Positions 29,010 through 38,116 of a stretch of 64,000 nucleotides of DNA are shown piece by piece. This DNA comes from Salinimonas marina (GTDB lineage Bacteria > Pseudomonadota > Gammaproteobacteria > Enterobacterales > Alteromonadaceae). Position 1 is the first letter of the stretch. The number at the start of each line of letters is the position of its first letter. Made by a program: the position numbers and the translations under genes. Under the pieces are notes generated by a model. It saw only the letters and a list, made by a program, of their open reading frames with translations, made no database searches and was not told the DNA's origin. The DNA is taken from contig NZ_CP064795.1 in NCBI RefSeq assembly GCF_015644725.1, positions 1,362,501-1,426,500 of the forward strand. Reading direction: 5' to 3'.

Positions 29010-29612
29010 TCAGCCTTGCCCTCGCAACAAGGCAGGAAGAACCGACGCCATGAGCAGCACCGCCATGGCCATATTGAAGATGCGTAAGCGTTGTATGTTG
29101 TTAAGAAAACCCGCCAGGTGATGGCCCATTCCTACCCATACCCCGATACAGGGCAAATTAACCGTACCAAATACAATGGCCACAAACAGTACACTGGCTA
29201 GGGTCGTGTCAGCAGCATAGATGCTGGTAGCGGTGATGGCCATTGCCCAGGCTTTCGGGTTAACCCATTGAAATAGTGCGGCCTGCATAAAGGTAAGGGG
29301 AGAAGCATTCTCGGTACTTTTTACTCTGGAGGCAGAGGTCGCAATTTTCCAGGCCAGATACACCAGGTATACCCCACACACTACACGCAATACCACAAAG
29401 GCTTCAGGATAAAACTGAAACAGCTGGGTTACGCCCAGGCCCACCCCCAAAATCATCAGGGTAAAGCCAATCGCTACACCAAACATATGGGGCATAGTCG
29501 CGCGCAACCCGAAGTTCACTCCGGAGCTCATCAGCATCAGATTATTCGGGCCGGGGGTGATTGACGAGACCAGCGCAAACAGGGTCAGCGGATACAGAAA
29601 TTCAAAGTTCAT
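29010..29612 (-). CDS. LysE/RhtB-family amino acid exporter
   Basis: A 200-residue inner membrane protein with about six helices. It carries the family start FALVSSITPGPNNLMLMSSG and the conserved QWVNPKAWAMAITA. Such proteins export amino acids (lysine, threonine, homoserine, arginine or analogues). It diverges from an Lrp/AsnC regulator gene only 100 bases away, the usual arrangement in which the regulator senses the exported amino acid. The substrate cannot be read from the sequence. Confidence 0.88.
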   Translation of the reverse strand: MNFEFLYPLTLFALVSSITPGPNNLMLMSSGVNFGLRATMPHMFGVAIGFTLMILGVGLGVTQLFQFYPEAFVVLRVVCGVYLVYLAWKIATSASRVKSTENASPLTFMQAALFQWVNPKAWAMAITATSIYAADTTLASVLFVAIVFGTVNLPCIGVWVGMGHHLAGFLNNIQRLRIFNMAMAVLLMASVLPALLRGQG

Positions 29613-29713
29613 AACAGGAGGGACTTCATTAAGTATTAATGCAATTTTAACTCGATTATTTCGCGCATAGTGTGCAAAATTAAATAATTAATCGATGGGA
29701 TGCGCAATTATTT

Positions 29714-30163
29714 ATGAAATATGACCATTATACAGACCAGATATTGCAAATTCTGCAAAAAGATGGCCGTATCAGTAATACTGAGCTGGCCGAGCGCATC
29801 GGCTTGTCAGCTTCTGCCTGTTTACGTCGGGTACAGGAGATGGAGCGTAGCAAAGTCATCAGTGGGTATCGGGCGGTTGTTAACCAGGCGAAACTGGGAC
29901 GAGGCTTTGTGGCCTATGTCAGTGTGGGTCTTAATGAGCATACTACTGCCTCGCAGCGGGCGTTCGAAAACGCGGTGGCCTTAAGCCGCGAAGTACGCGA
30001 ATGCCATAATATTACCGGCGCCTTTGAATATCTGCTGCGGGTAGAAACCAGCGATATTCAGGCCTATAAACAATTTCACGCAGATGTACTGGGCGCGATT
30101 GTGCAGGTCAGCACCATAACCACCCATGTGGTTATGGACTCTGCCAAGGATGAGCGGGCCTGA
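29714..30163 (+). CDS. Lrp/AsnC-family transcriptional regulator
   Basis: A 149-residue regulator with an N-terminal helix-turn-helix (ILQKDGRISNTELAERIGLS, ASACLRRVQEMERSKVISGY) and a C-terminal RAM ligand-sensing domain (GRGFVAYVSVGL, ITGAFEYLLRVETSDIQAY). It forms dimers or octamers and responds to an amino acid. The divergent LysE-type gene is its probable target, through sites in the AT-rich 29613-29713 gap. Confidence 0.9.
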   Translation: MKYDHYTDQILQILQKDGRISNTELAERIGLSASACLRRVQEMERSKVISGYRAVVNQAKLGRGFVAYVSVGLNEHTTASQRAFENAVALSREVRECHNITGAFEYLLRVETSDIQAYKQFHADVLGAIVQVSTITTHVVMDSAKDERA

Positions 30164-30324
30164 ACCAGGGCTGATGGGTACGCAATCACCGGTAGCAACT
30201 ACGGGCATAAATATGGCGGGCGTACACACGCCGTGGTTTTAAAAAGATTACGGAGCGCTTTGGGTGTTGGCCGGGGAAGTTCAGCTCAACGCCGTTGACA
30301 AGCGTTTACGCTAACAATTTGTGG

Positions 30325-30629
30325 TCAGTAGATTAGGGCCTGAAGAAAGCCGAACAATATTACCGCTACTATGCATGCAGAATTGATGGTTCGTAACAGT
30401 TTGAAGCGCTCAATAGTGCGGGCTGCAAGGCCTGAAAAATGCCCTGATTCTAAAGCATGTTTTAAGCCGGCATTCATGGCTGGGTGGGAGGGCATACCGC
30501 CTTCGGGCGGACAAGCTATTGCCATTTTTCGGGATAGATCCCAGCCAGGTAGGTGCAAAGTCGTTTAAAAATTACGATGTGAATGGCCATTAGCAGGCAC
30601 AGTAAGGCGAACGGTAATAGCATTTCCAT
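30325..30629 (-). pseudogene. Small two-helix membrane protein, one frameshift
   Basis: An ATG at 30629 with AGGAAAG upstream opens MEMLLPFALLCLLMAIHIVI, a clear membrane helix, then KRLCTYLAGIYPEKW and a stop. The next frame continues with ACPPEGGMPSHPAMNAGLKH, ALESGHFSGLAARTIERFKL and a second helix ending FLQALIY. The total of 305 bases is one short of 102 codons, and one added base near 30518-30526 gives a 101-residue protein with helices at both ends. Size and layout recall UspB of Escherichia coli, but identity is not clear enough to name it. Function unknown. Confidence 0.5.
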
Positions 30630-30971
30630 ATAATTCTTTCCTGCACGGGATTAAGTCATCTGCGCCAGACTGACATTGGTGTTAGCGTTACACCTGGATT
30701 AATAACCTGGTGGGTTTGCCGCTCCATTTCCCCGGGGCTTATTTACCGGCGATTTAATTGCTGGGGCTTACTTAACGCGGATGTAGTCACCCCGCACATT
30801 ATTACCCCACACATAGTTAACCGGGCTCGCAAAGCAATTACTCACCAAGCTGCCTGCCAAAAGGCGGTTTCCAGTTGCTATAACACTGCGGGGGGAGAAC
30901 GGCAACAGCAGGAAGCAGATGGGAGGCTACAGGCAAACCTAAAGCAAGGGGTTGTGTCGTAGAGTAAACAC
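30630..30971. other. Intergenic region, no gene seen
   Basis: About 340 bases between the small membrane protein and the oxidoreductase terminator. There are no coding-like frames. Several short CCGGG/CCCCG words occur without a convincing structure. Confidence 0.4.
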
Positions 30972-31009
30972 AAAAAAATGCCAGCCCAGAATAACCTGGA
31001 CCGGCATGA
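30972..31009 (-). terminator. Terminator of the oxidoreductase gene
   Basis: On the minus strand, ATGCCGGTCCAG...CTGGGCTGGCAT is followed by TTTTTTT, 24 bases after the stop. Confidence 0.82.
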
Positions 31010-31032
31010 TGAAAATAGATTTACGTAACGTG

Positions 31033-32030
31033 TTACAGTTTGACCATCAGTTTGCCTTTATTCTTACCATCGAAAAGCAGGTTCAGACCCTCCATGGCGC
31101 TGGTGAGGCCTTCGATAATGTGTGAGCGGTATTTGATCTGACCTTTTTGCACATAAGGGGCAAGCTGCTGAGTAAGCTCCTTAGATTTGTGCAAGTGGTC
31201 AGGCATGGCAAAGCCTTGAATCATTACCCGCTTTTTGATTAGCGGCAACCAGTTGGGACCCGCAGAGGGCTTGTCTTTCTGATAATCCGCAATCATTCCG
31301 CATACGACCACCCGAGCATGCTCAGCCATGCGGTTCATCACATGATGCTGAATTTCGCCCCCGGTGTTTTCAAAGTAAAGATTTATTCTGTCCGGCGTCA
31401 GCTCTTCAAGCTTTTGTTCCAAATCATCGGTTTTATAATTAATGGCACCATCAAAATCAAGTTCATTGGTGATCCAGTCGGCTTTTTCGTCGCTGCCCAC
31501 TACGCCGATAACACGTAATCCGTTAGCTTTGGCAATCTGACCGACAATCGAACCCACAGACCCTGCTGCGCCGGTAACCACCAGGGTTTCACCTGACTGA
31601 GGTTTGCCAATATTCATCAGCCCCTGAGTGGCGGTAAGCCCGGGTAAACCAAACACACACAACGCAGTTTCTTCATCGATACCTTCCTGAAGTTTGGTCA
31701 GGCTCTGACCATCGGCCACTGCATATTCGCGCCATCCCATCATGCCCATAACCAGGTCGCCTGGCGCAAAGTCCGGATGATTTGACTCAACCACTTTTCC
31801 CACACCACTGGAACGCATTACGTCATTAAGCGCTACCGGGGGATATAGCTTTCTTCATCGGCCGTCATCCAACCCAGCATGGCCGGGTCCAGCGACATAT
31901 AGGTTTGTTTTACCAGTATCTCGTTTTCCCCTGGAGCAGGGATTTCATTTTCAACAACTTCAAATAGATGCTCACCAATTTTGCCGTCATCGGGGCGTTG
32001 TTTTAACAGAATTTCGGTATTTTTTGACAT
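31033..32030 (-). pseudogene. NADPH-dependent oxidoreductase, CurA/leukotriene-dehydrogenase type, one frameshift
   Basis: Two frames join to a 332-residue zinc-independent medium-chain reductase. The ATG at 32030 follows AGGAGG and begins MSKNTEILLKQRPDDGKIGE. The substrate domain has QTYMSLDPAMLGWM, and the NADPH motif is VVTGAAGSVGSIVGQIAK. The frame is lost at a GGGGG run (31838-31842), after DEESYIP; one extra base gives PVALNDVMRSSGVG. Relatives reduce the double bond of alpha,beta-unsaturated ketones (curcumin reductase CurA, prostaglandin reductase). The gene lies 90 bases from a FrnE-like gene on the same strand. Confidence 0.82.
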
Positions 32031-32123
32031 GATAGCCTCCTGGGATAATGTGACTTGAATACGCAGCATCAAAACAGACAGACCATAGCCACGGTGCCAT
32101 CCTGGTCTGCCTGAATGAGTGCG

Positions 32124-32771
32124 TTAAGCGTTATCTTCTTCAGCGATTTGTGTGAGCGCCTGGGCCAGCTGCTGCGGTTCCTGAGCCCCTGAAATCAGGT
32201 ACTTTTGATTAATTACAAAGGCTGGCACCGAGGTCACCCCGGCTTGCTGGTATTGCTGCTCTTCCTGGCGGACCTGATCGGCAAAGTCGTCGCCATTGAG
32301 CACCTGCCGGGCCTTCTCGTGATCCAAACCGGCTTGTTCAACACAGTCTAATAACACCTCTTGATCCTGTATGGAGCGGGCTTCACCAAAATAGGCATCA
32401 AATAATGCCTGCTTCATTGCCGTTTGCTTATCGAACTGGTGCGCCCATTTAACCAAGCGGTGCGCATCAAAGGTATTGGTAGTATAGCGGCTTTCCATTT
32501 TTTCAAAATTGAGACCCAAATCAGCCGCAATGGCCATCATCTGCTGTTGAGATGCATCAATTTGCTCTTTGGTGGTGTTGTATTTACGACACAGCGCCGG
32601 AACAATAGGCTCGGGCTGCGCGTCCGGATCGGGATTGAGCTCAAAAGCCCGCCAGGTAAGCGTGGCTTCTATCTGTGGAAGCGTGTTCAAAGCCTGTTGA
32701 AGCCGGCCATAGCCAATCGCGCACCAGGGGCAGGCAATATCAGAGACCAAATCGATTGTTATTGCAGTCAT
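32124..32771 (-). CDS. DsbA-family oxidoreductase, FrnE-like
   Basis: A 215-residue thioredoxin-fold protein with CPWC near the start (DLVSDIACPWCAIGYGRL) and a helical insert (FDAHRLVKWAHQFDKQTAMK). The cis-proline region is GVTSVPAFVINQKYLISGAQ. There is no signal peptide, so it works in the cytoplasm, like FrnE and 2-hydroxychromene-2-carboxylate isomerase-like members. The role is probably disulfide exchange during oxidative stress. It is co-directional with the CurA-like reductase downstream. Confidence 0.88.
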   Translation of the reverse strand: MTAITIDLVSDIACPWCAIGYGRLQQALNTLPQIEATLTWRAFELNPDPDAQPEPIVPALCRKYNTTKEQIDASQQQMMAIAADLGLNFEKMESRYTTNTFDAHRLVKWAHQFDKQTAMKQALFDAYFGEARSIQDQEVLLDCVEQAGLDHEKARQVLNGDDFADQVRQEEQQYQQAGVTSVPAFVINQKYLISGAQEPQQLAQALTQIAEEDNA

Positions 32772-33049
32772 GCTTCACCTTTAAGTTAACGTCGTTTTTA
32801 AAGATATGCGGATGACTATTGGAAAGGGCAACCTGCAAAGGGTGTTGGTGAGGGGTTTTTAAGCACATTGGTGTGCATTTTAACGGAATGATCCTTTTTG
32901 ACCGGGTTTGGTGTTGATTTATATATCAATGCATTACAAAATTTGTGTAGACTTAGTCAAAGTGTTGTTTGCTGTCTTTATCTGCAAGTGACTATTTTGC
33001 CCGCCACCTCATTTACAGATGTATTGTTACAGCGCAGCGGTTAAACCAG

Positions 33050-33625
33050 ATGACATCGCCGAGATCAGGAACTGTAGTATTGAAGAGCTCTACTCACATA
33101 GAACTAGTGAAGTTACAAAAATCACAAATTCGCCATGCAAAAGTGTTTTCCGGAATCAGCCCCAAAGCAATGCGGCGGGTTTTCAGCACCTGGGTGATCT
33201 TCGCGATTTTGGTATGGATTCTGGTTATGTTTGCGCCGGGCCTCAGCAGTACCTTTATTCTTAGCACTGCCTTGGTGCTGGTGGTTTTCACGATTGCGAT
33301 GTTTGCTCAAAGCCGGGTAGGGGAAGGTTGGCCGGCGGTTTTAGTAGAAGATGATAAGCTGCATGTGGTGCGCGATCCTTATAAGCGTGAGTTTTTTCGC
33401 TTATCGCCTGAGCTGGTGGCTCATGTCGAAGGCACTCTAATCAAACCTAATAAAAAAGCAATTGCATTGGTATTGCACACTGAGCAGCTGGCCCAGGAAG
33501 ATATCAATATGCTTAATCAGGCCGTGTGGCCCCGGGAAGACCGGCTGTTGGCTTTAGCTCACTTCATCAGTCGGGATAAAGCCTGTGAAAACCTAAATGC
33601 CTTTATACGCCATCAGGTAACATAA
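33050..33625 (+). CDS. Hypothetical membrane protein
   Basis: 191 residues from the ATG at 33050; an upstream in-frame start at 32969 would add 27 residues without family support. Residues 45-105 hold two adjacent membrane helices (WVIFAILVWILVMFAPGL, FILSTALVLVVFTIAMFA). A soluble tail (VLVEDDKLHVVRDPYKREFF) may form a small beta-rich domain facing the cytoplasm. I do not recognise the family. It stands alone on its strand. Confidence 0.6.
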   Translation: MTSPRSGTVVLKSSTHIELVKLQKSQIRHAKVFSGISPKAMRRVFSTWVIFAILVWILVMFAPGLSSTFILSTALVLVVFTIAMFAQSRVGEGWPAVLVEDDKLHVVRDPYKREFFRLSPELVAHVEGTLIKPNKKAIALVLHTEQLAQEDINMLNQAVWPREDRLLALAHFISRDKACENLNAFIRHQVT

Positions 33626-33991
33626 TGGGGTAAATATTGCGTATGCGTTATTTTCTTGTCCGTCATTGCCGACAGCACTATTGTTAATAGATCCGGCTCA
33701 TCCGCGCTTAGTGAATCACTCCCAACGAAGCATAAGGTGCTACCCGATTAACAAAGTTTTCTAAGATTATCCGCCACGTTAATTAAAAATCATAAGCTTG
33801 TTAATAACTTACAAATACATTATAACGGGTTTTTTATATTCGCTTTTTCTTAATTCTCTAATTTTTAAGGAATAATCGACGCTTTTATGCAAAAGCTGAG
33901 AGATCTTGGCCTGCCTTGTGCTTATACCAATGCTTACCTAAGATTACGTTTATAAATACATGCGTCTGTCTCGCGAAAGGAGAGCAAGAAT
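33626..33991. other. Intergenic region upstream of an orphan receiver
   Basis: 366 bases without a gene. The middle (33780-33880) is very A/T-rich and would suit a promoter. No terminator or repeat stood out. Confidence 0.4.
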
Positions 33992-34408
33992 ATGACATCA
34001 TCGGCGGGAAATAATACGCATAAGAAAGTAGCGCTGCGAATTCTGGTGGTCGAAAATGAACCGGTAACGGCCAGTGTGATCACCAGTGTTATGACCGGGT
34101 TGGGCTGGCAGGTTGACTTTGCCGCCAGTGGCAGGGCCGCACAGAAGCTACAGAAAAAACAACAGTATGATGTGGTATTGCTTGATGTAACACTGCCGGA
34201 TGTTGCCGGGACACGGGTTTACGAGCAGCTCAAACAACAATATGGTTCAAATTTACCAGTGCTGCTGATTAATGCTATCAGCGATAAAACCACCGATATT
34301 CAGCTGCTGCCGGGTGATGACTTTGTGCCTGATGCCACGGACACCAGAGATATCGTCAGCCGCTGCCAGACGCTGGCCGCAGCCAGCGCAGTAGCAATCA
34401 GTGCCTGA
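33992..34408 (+). CDS. Stand-alone response regulator receiver domain, divergent
   Basis: 138 residues covering only a CheY-like receiver. The fold is visible as LRILVVENEP (beta-1) and YDVVLLDVTLPDVAG with the phosphoacceptor aspartate at residue 65. Two signature positions differ: the acidic pair is E-N-E instead of D-D/E-D, and the conserved lysine of beta-5 is missing (GDDFVPDATD). Phosphorylation may still occur, but the response may be altered or absent. No kinase is adjacent. The stop codon abuts the stop of the convergent EEP gene with no gap. Confidence 0.75.
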   Translation: MTSSAGNNTHKKVALRILVVENEPVTASVITSVMTGLGWQVDFAASGRAAQKLQKKQQYDVVLLDVTLPDVAGTRVYEQLKQQYGSNLPVLLINAISDKTTDIQLLPGDDFVPDATDTRDIVSRCQTLAAASAVAISA

Positions 34409-35449
34409 TTAAGACCGGTTGGCGTCGGGACTGGTGTCGCTGGTCTCGGGCGCCGAAGAGGATTCACAATGTTCGCTGTTGCGGGTAAGCTGTAACGAAG
34501 TGAATAGCGGAAAGTGGTCGGAACCATAACCTGGCAAGCGCTGGATTTTGACCAAATCAAAGTGGTCAGAATGAAACACATGATCTAATGGCCAGCGTAC
34601 CAGTGGATGCTTCGCATGAAAGGTATTGTAAAAGCCGCGACCCAGACGGGGATCTCTGGCCCGGCTATGTTTCCGGAAATTGCGGGTAGTGGGAGACCAG
34701 GCCACATCATTCAGATCTCCGGCGATAATCACCGGCCGATCCTCATCAACAATTTCCTGACCCACTAATGTCAGCTCCTCGTCACGAGGGCCGGCACTTT
34801 TATTTTCGGTGGGGCTTGGCGGCTTTGGATGCAGTAAATAAACCACTACAGGCTCATTTTCAATTTCAATTGTGACCTGCATTGAAGGTACATCGTCCTC
34901 AATGATGTAGCGAATCTCTTCCTCTTTAAAGGGCAACCGACTATAAAGATGCATGCCGTAGAGATTTTCAAGGGGACACGCCAGACGATACGGGTAATCT
35001 TCATGTATCGGGGTCATCGCGTTTTCCCAGTCTTTGTTACTTTCAAGGGTCACCAGCATATCCGGTTTATGCTGGTTAACCAGGTCAATCAGCCCCCGAT
35101 AGTTATCGTTATGCATATAAACATTGCTGGTCATAATGCTGAAAACCCGGTCTTGCTGAGGTTGCTTTACCCGGGTGACTTCTCTAGGGCCAATTAAAGT
35201 GTAAGGGTAGACCCAGCTTATCTGATACCCCAGCGCCAGTAACAGCAGCCCCGCAAAGACGATGCTGGCGATGGTGGGCCCTATCGCGGTTATATATGCA
35301 ACCCATCCCAGTTCGATGGCGGCAATAATAAAGATCTGCTGTACACGAGGAAATTCCCAGACTCTGATTAGCCAGTGTTCGCCAGGGAGGTGAGGGGCGA
35401 TGGTGGTAAAGATCATCGCTAAACTCAGTAAACTTAAGACTTCAAACAT
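34409..35449 (-). CDS. Endonuclease/exonuclease/phosphatase family membrane-anchored protein
   Basis: 346 residues. Two or three N-terminal helices (LSLLSLAMIFTTIAP; SIVFAGLLLLALGYQISW) anchor the EEP catalytic domain. Catalytic signatures are SIMTSNVYMHND, VTLESNKDW, VVYLLHPKPPSP, VIIAGDLNDVAWSPTTR, RWPLDHVFHSDHF and GYGSDHFPLF, so all metal and acid positions look intact. Members cleave phosphodiesters of nucleic acids, lipids or inositols; the layout with helices first is common among bacterial proteins of unknown substrate. The C-terminal tail is acidic/serine-rich. Confidence 0.85.
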   Translation of the reverse strand: MFEVLSLLSLAMIFTTIAPHLPGEHWLIRVWEFPRVQQIFIIAAIELGWVAYITAIGPTIASIVFAGLLLLALGYQISWVYPYTLIGPREVTRVKQPQQDRVFSIMTSNVYMHNDNYRGLIDLVNQHKPDMLVTLESNKDWENAMTPIHEDYPYRLACPLENLYGMHLYSRLPFKEEEIRYIIEDDVPSMQVTIEIENEPVVVYLLHPKPPSPTENKSAGPRDEELTLVGQEIVDEDRPVIIAGDLNDVAWSPTTRNFRKHSRARDPRLGRGFYNTFHAKHPLVRWPLDHVFHSDHFDLVKIQRLPGYGSDHFPLFTSLQLTRNSEHCESSSAPETSDTSPDANRS

Positions 35450-35743
35450 GGAATGTTTCCTATAACAGCAATCGTGCCTCGGCGGTGTATGTAGTAGAGG
35501 GGTACATAATAATTATACTCTTTACGACCCCGAAAAGCTTAGGTTCACCCAAAAGCAGCACTTGTATAACAACTGAACATATTAGGTGAATTTTTTGCCG
35601 AACTTTGGTAAACCTTGCACGCTAGGCATTACTGATTGCTAGTGGTTTCATTTATATTTCTTTAAAAACAATAGACTAGGTGAAAATTTTGATGGCACAA
35701 CTCTGGCATCAGTCTTAAAGTAATATTAACAGGAGAGTATGCA

Positions 35744-36361
35744 ATGAAACGCACATTACTATCATTGATGGTGGCTGGTCTGGTAAGTACCGGCGCGGTA
35801 GCGGCAGACATGAAGTCTGAAAACAAATGGGAGAAGGGGGCGAAAGACGCCTGGATTGATGGCAAAGCCGAAGCCACCTTGCTATTTAATGGCAACCTCA
35901 ACTCCTTTGATATCAATACGGATGTCAAAAACGGCACGGTGGTACTAACCGGCAAGGTTAAAAACTCAGTAGATAAAAAACTTGCGGAAGAGCTGGTAGT
36001 GGATATCGACGGGGTGACCGCGGTGGATAATCAGCTGGTGGTAATGGGTAAAGACGCCATGATGGCAACACAAGGTAACAGTGGTGACAGGGAAGAGGGC
36101 ATGAAAAGCAAGTCCAAAAAAGCCACCAGTGAGCTTACCGATGCGAAGATTGCTACCGTAATCAAGACCCGATTACTCATGGACTCGGATATTTCTGGAT
36201 TTGATATTGATGTGGATGTGGAAGAAGGCAATGTTACTTTAACCGGTACGGTGAAATCCGATGCCGAGCGGCAGCTGGCCGTTGAGATTGCACAAAATGC
36301 CACGGACGTGAAAAATGTTGAAGACAACCTGGAAATAGAGACTCCGGAAACCATGAACTAA
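35744..36361 (+). CDS. Periplasmic BON-domain protein (OsmY-like)
   Basis: 205 residues with a signal peptide (MKRTLLSLMVAGLVSTGAVA-AD) and two BON domains, each with the NGTVVLTGKV / EGNVTLTGTVKS core and the VDGVTAVDNQLVV / ATDVKNVEDNLEI end. BON domains bind membrane phospholipid surfaces. OsmY, with the same layout, is made under osmotic or stationary stress. A good ribosome binding site (AGGAG) precedes the ATG. Own terminator downstream. Stress-related envelope protection is inferred. Confidence 0.86.
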   Translation: MKRTLLSLMVAGLVSTGAVAADMKSENKWEKGAKDAWIDGKAEATLLFNGNLNSFDINTDVKNGTVVLTGKVKNSVDKKLAEELVVDIDGVTAVDNQLVVMGKDAMMATQGNSGDREEGMKSKSKKATSELTDAKIATVIKTRLLMDSDISGFDIDVDVEEGNVTLTGTVKSDAERQLAVEIAQNATDVKNVEDNLEIETPETMN

Positions 36362-36399
36362 AGGTGGACGGTCTCAGGCCATAGACAAGACATATTCAA

Positions 36400-36423
36400 G
36401 CGGCGTTATCACGCCGCTTTTTT
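36400..36423 (+). terminator. Terminator of the BON-domain gene
   Basis: GCGGCG-TTATCA-CGCCGC followed by TTTTTT, 38 bases past the stop. Confidence 0.88.
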
Positions 36424-36720
36424 GTGGCTGATTGCTACAGTTTCGGTCAGCCGGCATCTGCAAATCTTACCTGAGGTACCCACATCCTGTAAAAATTTCC
36501 CGGTGCGTTTTGAATAATGCCCACTTGCATATGCAGTAGCAGCTGTCACAAAACTGCAACTTTTTATGTAGTACTTGATGTATAAGGCTTACAGCGATTT
36601 TATTAAATTTTTGCAAACTTGGTTCAATAGTTGAATGGTTAAAGGAAACCAGAGTCCCACTGTACTGAACAGCGGTATAGCGACTCAAGGATCGATAGAA
36701 TAAGTATTGAAGGAAATTCT

Positions 36721-36900
36721 ATGAAACTGTTAAGAACCAAGCGCTTTACGAAGCCTGAGAATCGTTTTCAGCAATACCTGCAAAGTCAGCCTGTATTTAA
36801 CTGGTTTGATCGTTACGAAGACAAAAAAGCCTATGAGGCACCAATACGCAACGATACCAGCAGCAGTGTCAGCTGGATTGCGAAGCGGGTAGGCGAGTAA
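36721..36900 (+). CDS. Small hypothetical protein, 59 residues
   Basis: An ATG at 36721 preceded by AAGGAAATTCT opens MKLLRTKRFTKPENRFQQYL and continues to a TAA at 36900. The protein is basic at the start and has aromatic residues (FNWFDRYEDKKAYEAP). The strong ribosome binding site and the coding-like composition support it. Nothing comparable is known to me. Confidence 0.5.
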   Translation: MKLLRTKRFTKPENRFQQYLQSQPVFNWFDRYEDKKAYEAPIRNDTSSSVSWIAKRVGE

Positions 36901-37213
36901 TTCATTGTCTGTCGGGCCGATAATTCCTGATACCTGGTTACAGCGTGATGCGCAAATTAATGCCAACTCTGTGACCAGACCAGGAAAAGTTGTTATCAGA
37001 ACTTGTCGGCAATACCTCACACCTTCCTCTACATTTGTTAATTAATCCTTTCTATAATGGATTAGGCAAAGATATACCAGACCGGTGAAAGCCAAAAAAA
37101 TATATCGATCATAGTATTGATAATTAGCGTATGAATCAGGATGTTAAATCCGTCTGGCGTAACTAAAAATGTCAGACAATCCCCAGAATCTGCAATAGGG
37201 AATTTTGTTTGTG
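36901..37213. other. Intergenic region upstream of the mlaA-like operon
   Basis: 313 bases with no gene. It has to hold the promoter of the lipoprotein/exporter pair; TTTCTATAATGG near 37050 could be a -10 element. Confidence 0.4.
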
Positions 37214-38116
37214 ATGACTTCGACACGATTCAGCCTTGGTCTGTGGTGGCTTTGCGCAATACTTGTGACCGGCTGCAGCAATTCGGCGCCACCTCAGCAT
37301 CCAGCTGTTACCTCTTCTGAGAAGCAACAATCCCAGTCTGAAACACCGTCTGATGTCGACCGGCTCAATGCCGGCGAATCGATATCGGTTGAGACCAGTC
37401 AGGGAAAAATCAATGTCGAGCCCACGGTAGTAGCCATAACTGACGCACAGGCCGGCAATGATACCAACCAACTCGCCGGCGAGGTGTTTTACAACGATCC
37501 GTGGGAAAGCTTCAACCGCACAATATTTGGCTTTAACCATCAGCTGTATCAGTATGTCCTGATTCCTGCCGCTGACGGCTATCGTTGGCTCGTCCCCGCG
37601 GCGGCCCGGGACAAAATTGGCAATGCATTTGAAAATATCCGGGAGCCACTGAACCTGCTGAACAATGCACTGGCTGGTGAATTCAGACAGGCCGGGGCGA
37701 ATTTAAGTCGTTTTTTCATCAATAGTACCCTGGGCTTATTCGGGCTGTTTGACCCGGCGACACACTGGTTCAATATTGGCGCACAAAAGCAAACTATTGC
37801 CGACACTCTGTTTTATTACGATATAGATTCGGGCCCTTATCTGGTGCTGCCATTTTTGGGGCCCAGCGATTCCCGTGGCGCATTTTCGACTGTCACCGAG
37901 GGGATTATCCATCCGATAAATCAACTGACCGATTCACCCGAATCTTATTTTTTACGGGCTTTTGACGGTTTTGATGACTTTTCGGGACAGGCAGAAACCT
38001 ACCAAAATCTGTATAAGCAAGCAGACGATCCCTATTTGTATTTCCGTAATCAGTATATTCAGGGCCAACGTCGCGACGAATATTTCCAGTATCAAGGGCA
38101 GCAGGATGAAGAATAA
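37214..38116 (+). CDS. mlaA: MlaA/VacJ-family outer membrane lipoprotein
   Basis: About 300 residues. The signal peptide WWLCAILVTGC-SN ends in a lipobox cysteine. Before the MlaA domain there is an extra low-complexity linker of about 75 residues rich in S, T, Q and E. The domain shows YNDPWESFNRTIFGFNHQLY, NIREPLNLLNNALAGEF, RFFINSTLGLFGLFDPA and GPYLVLPFLGPSDSRG. MlaA removes mislocalised phospholipid from the outer leaflet of the outer membrane. The start is uncertain: ATG at 37214, with GTG 37211 and TTG 37205 also possible. It overlaps the next gene by 11 bases, so the two are translated together. Confidence 0.85.
   Translation: MTSTRFSLGLWWLCAILVTGCSNSAPPQHPAVTSSEKQQSQSETPSDVDRLNAGESISVETSQGKINVEPTVVAITDAQAGNDTNQLAGEVFYNDPWESFNRTIFGFNHQLYQYVLIPAADGYRWLVPAAARDKIGNAFENIREPLNLLNNALAGEFRQAGANLSRFFINSTLGLFGLFDPATHWFNIGAQKQTIADTLFYYDIDSGPYLVLPFLGPSDSRGAFSTVTEGIIHPINQLTDSPESYFLRAFDGFDDFSGQAETYQNLYKQADDPYLYFRNQYIQGQRRDEYFQYQGQQDEE

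Noticed and set aside
34300..34581. Overlapping antisense frames at the receiver/EEP junction
   Set aside because: They are shadows of the two convergent genes, which have clear domain signatures.
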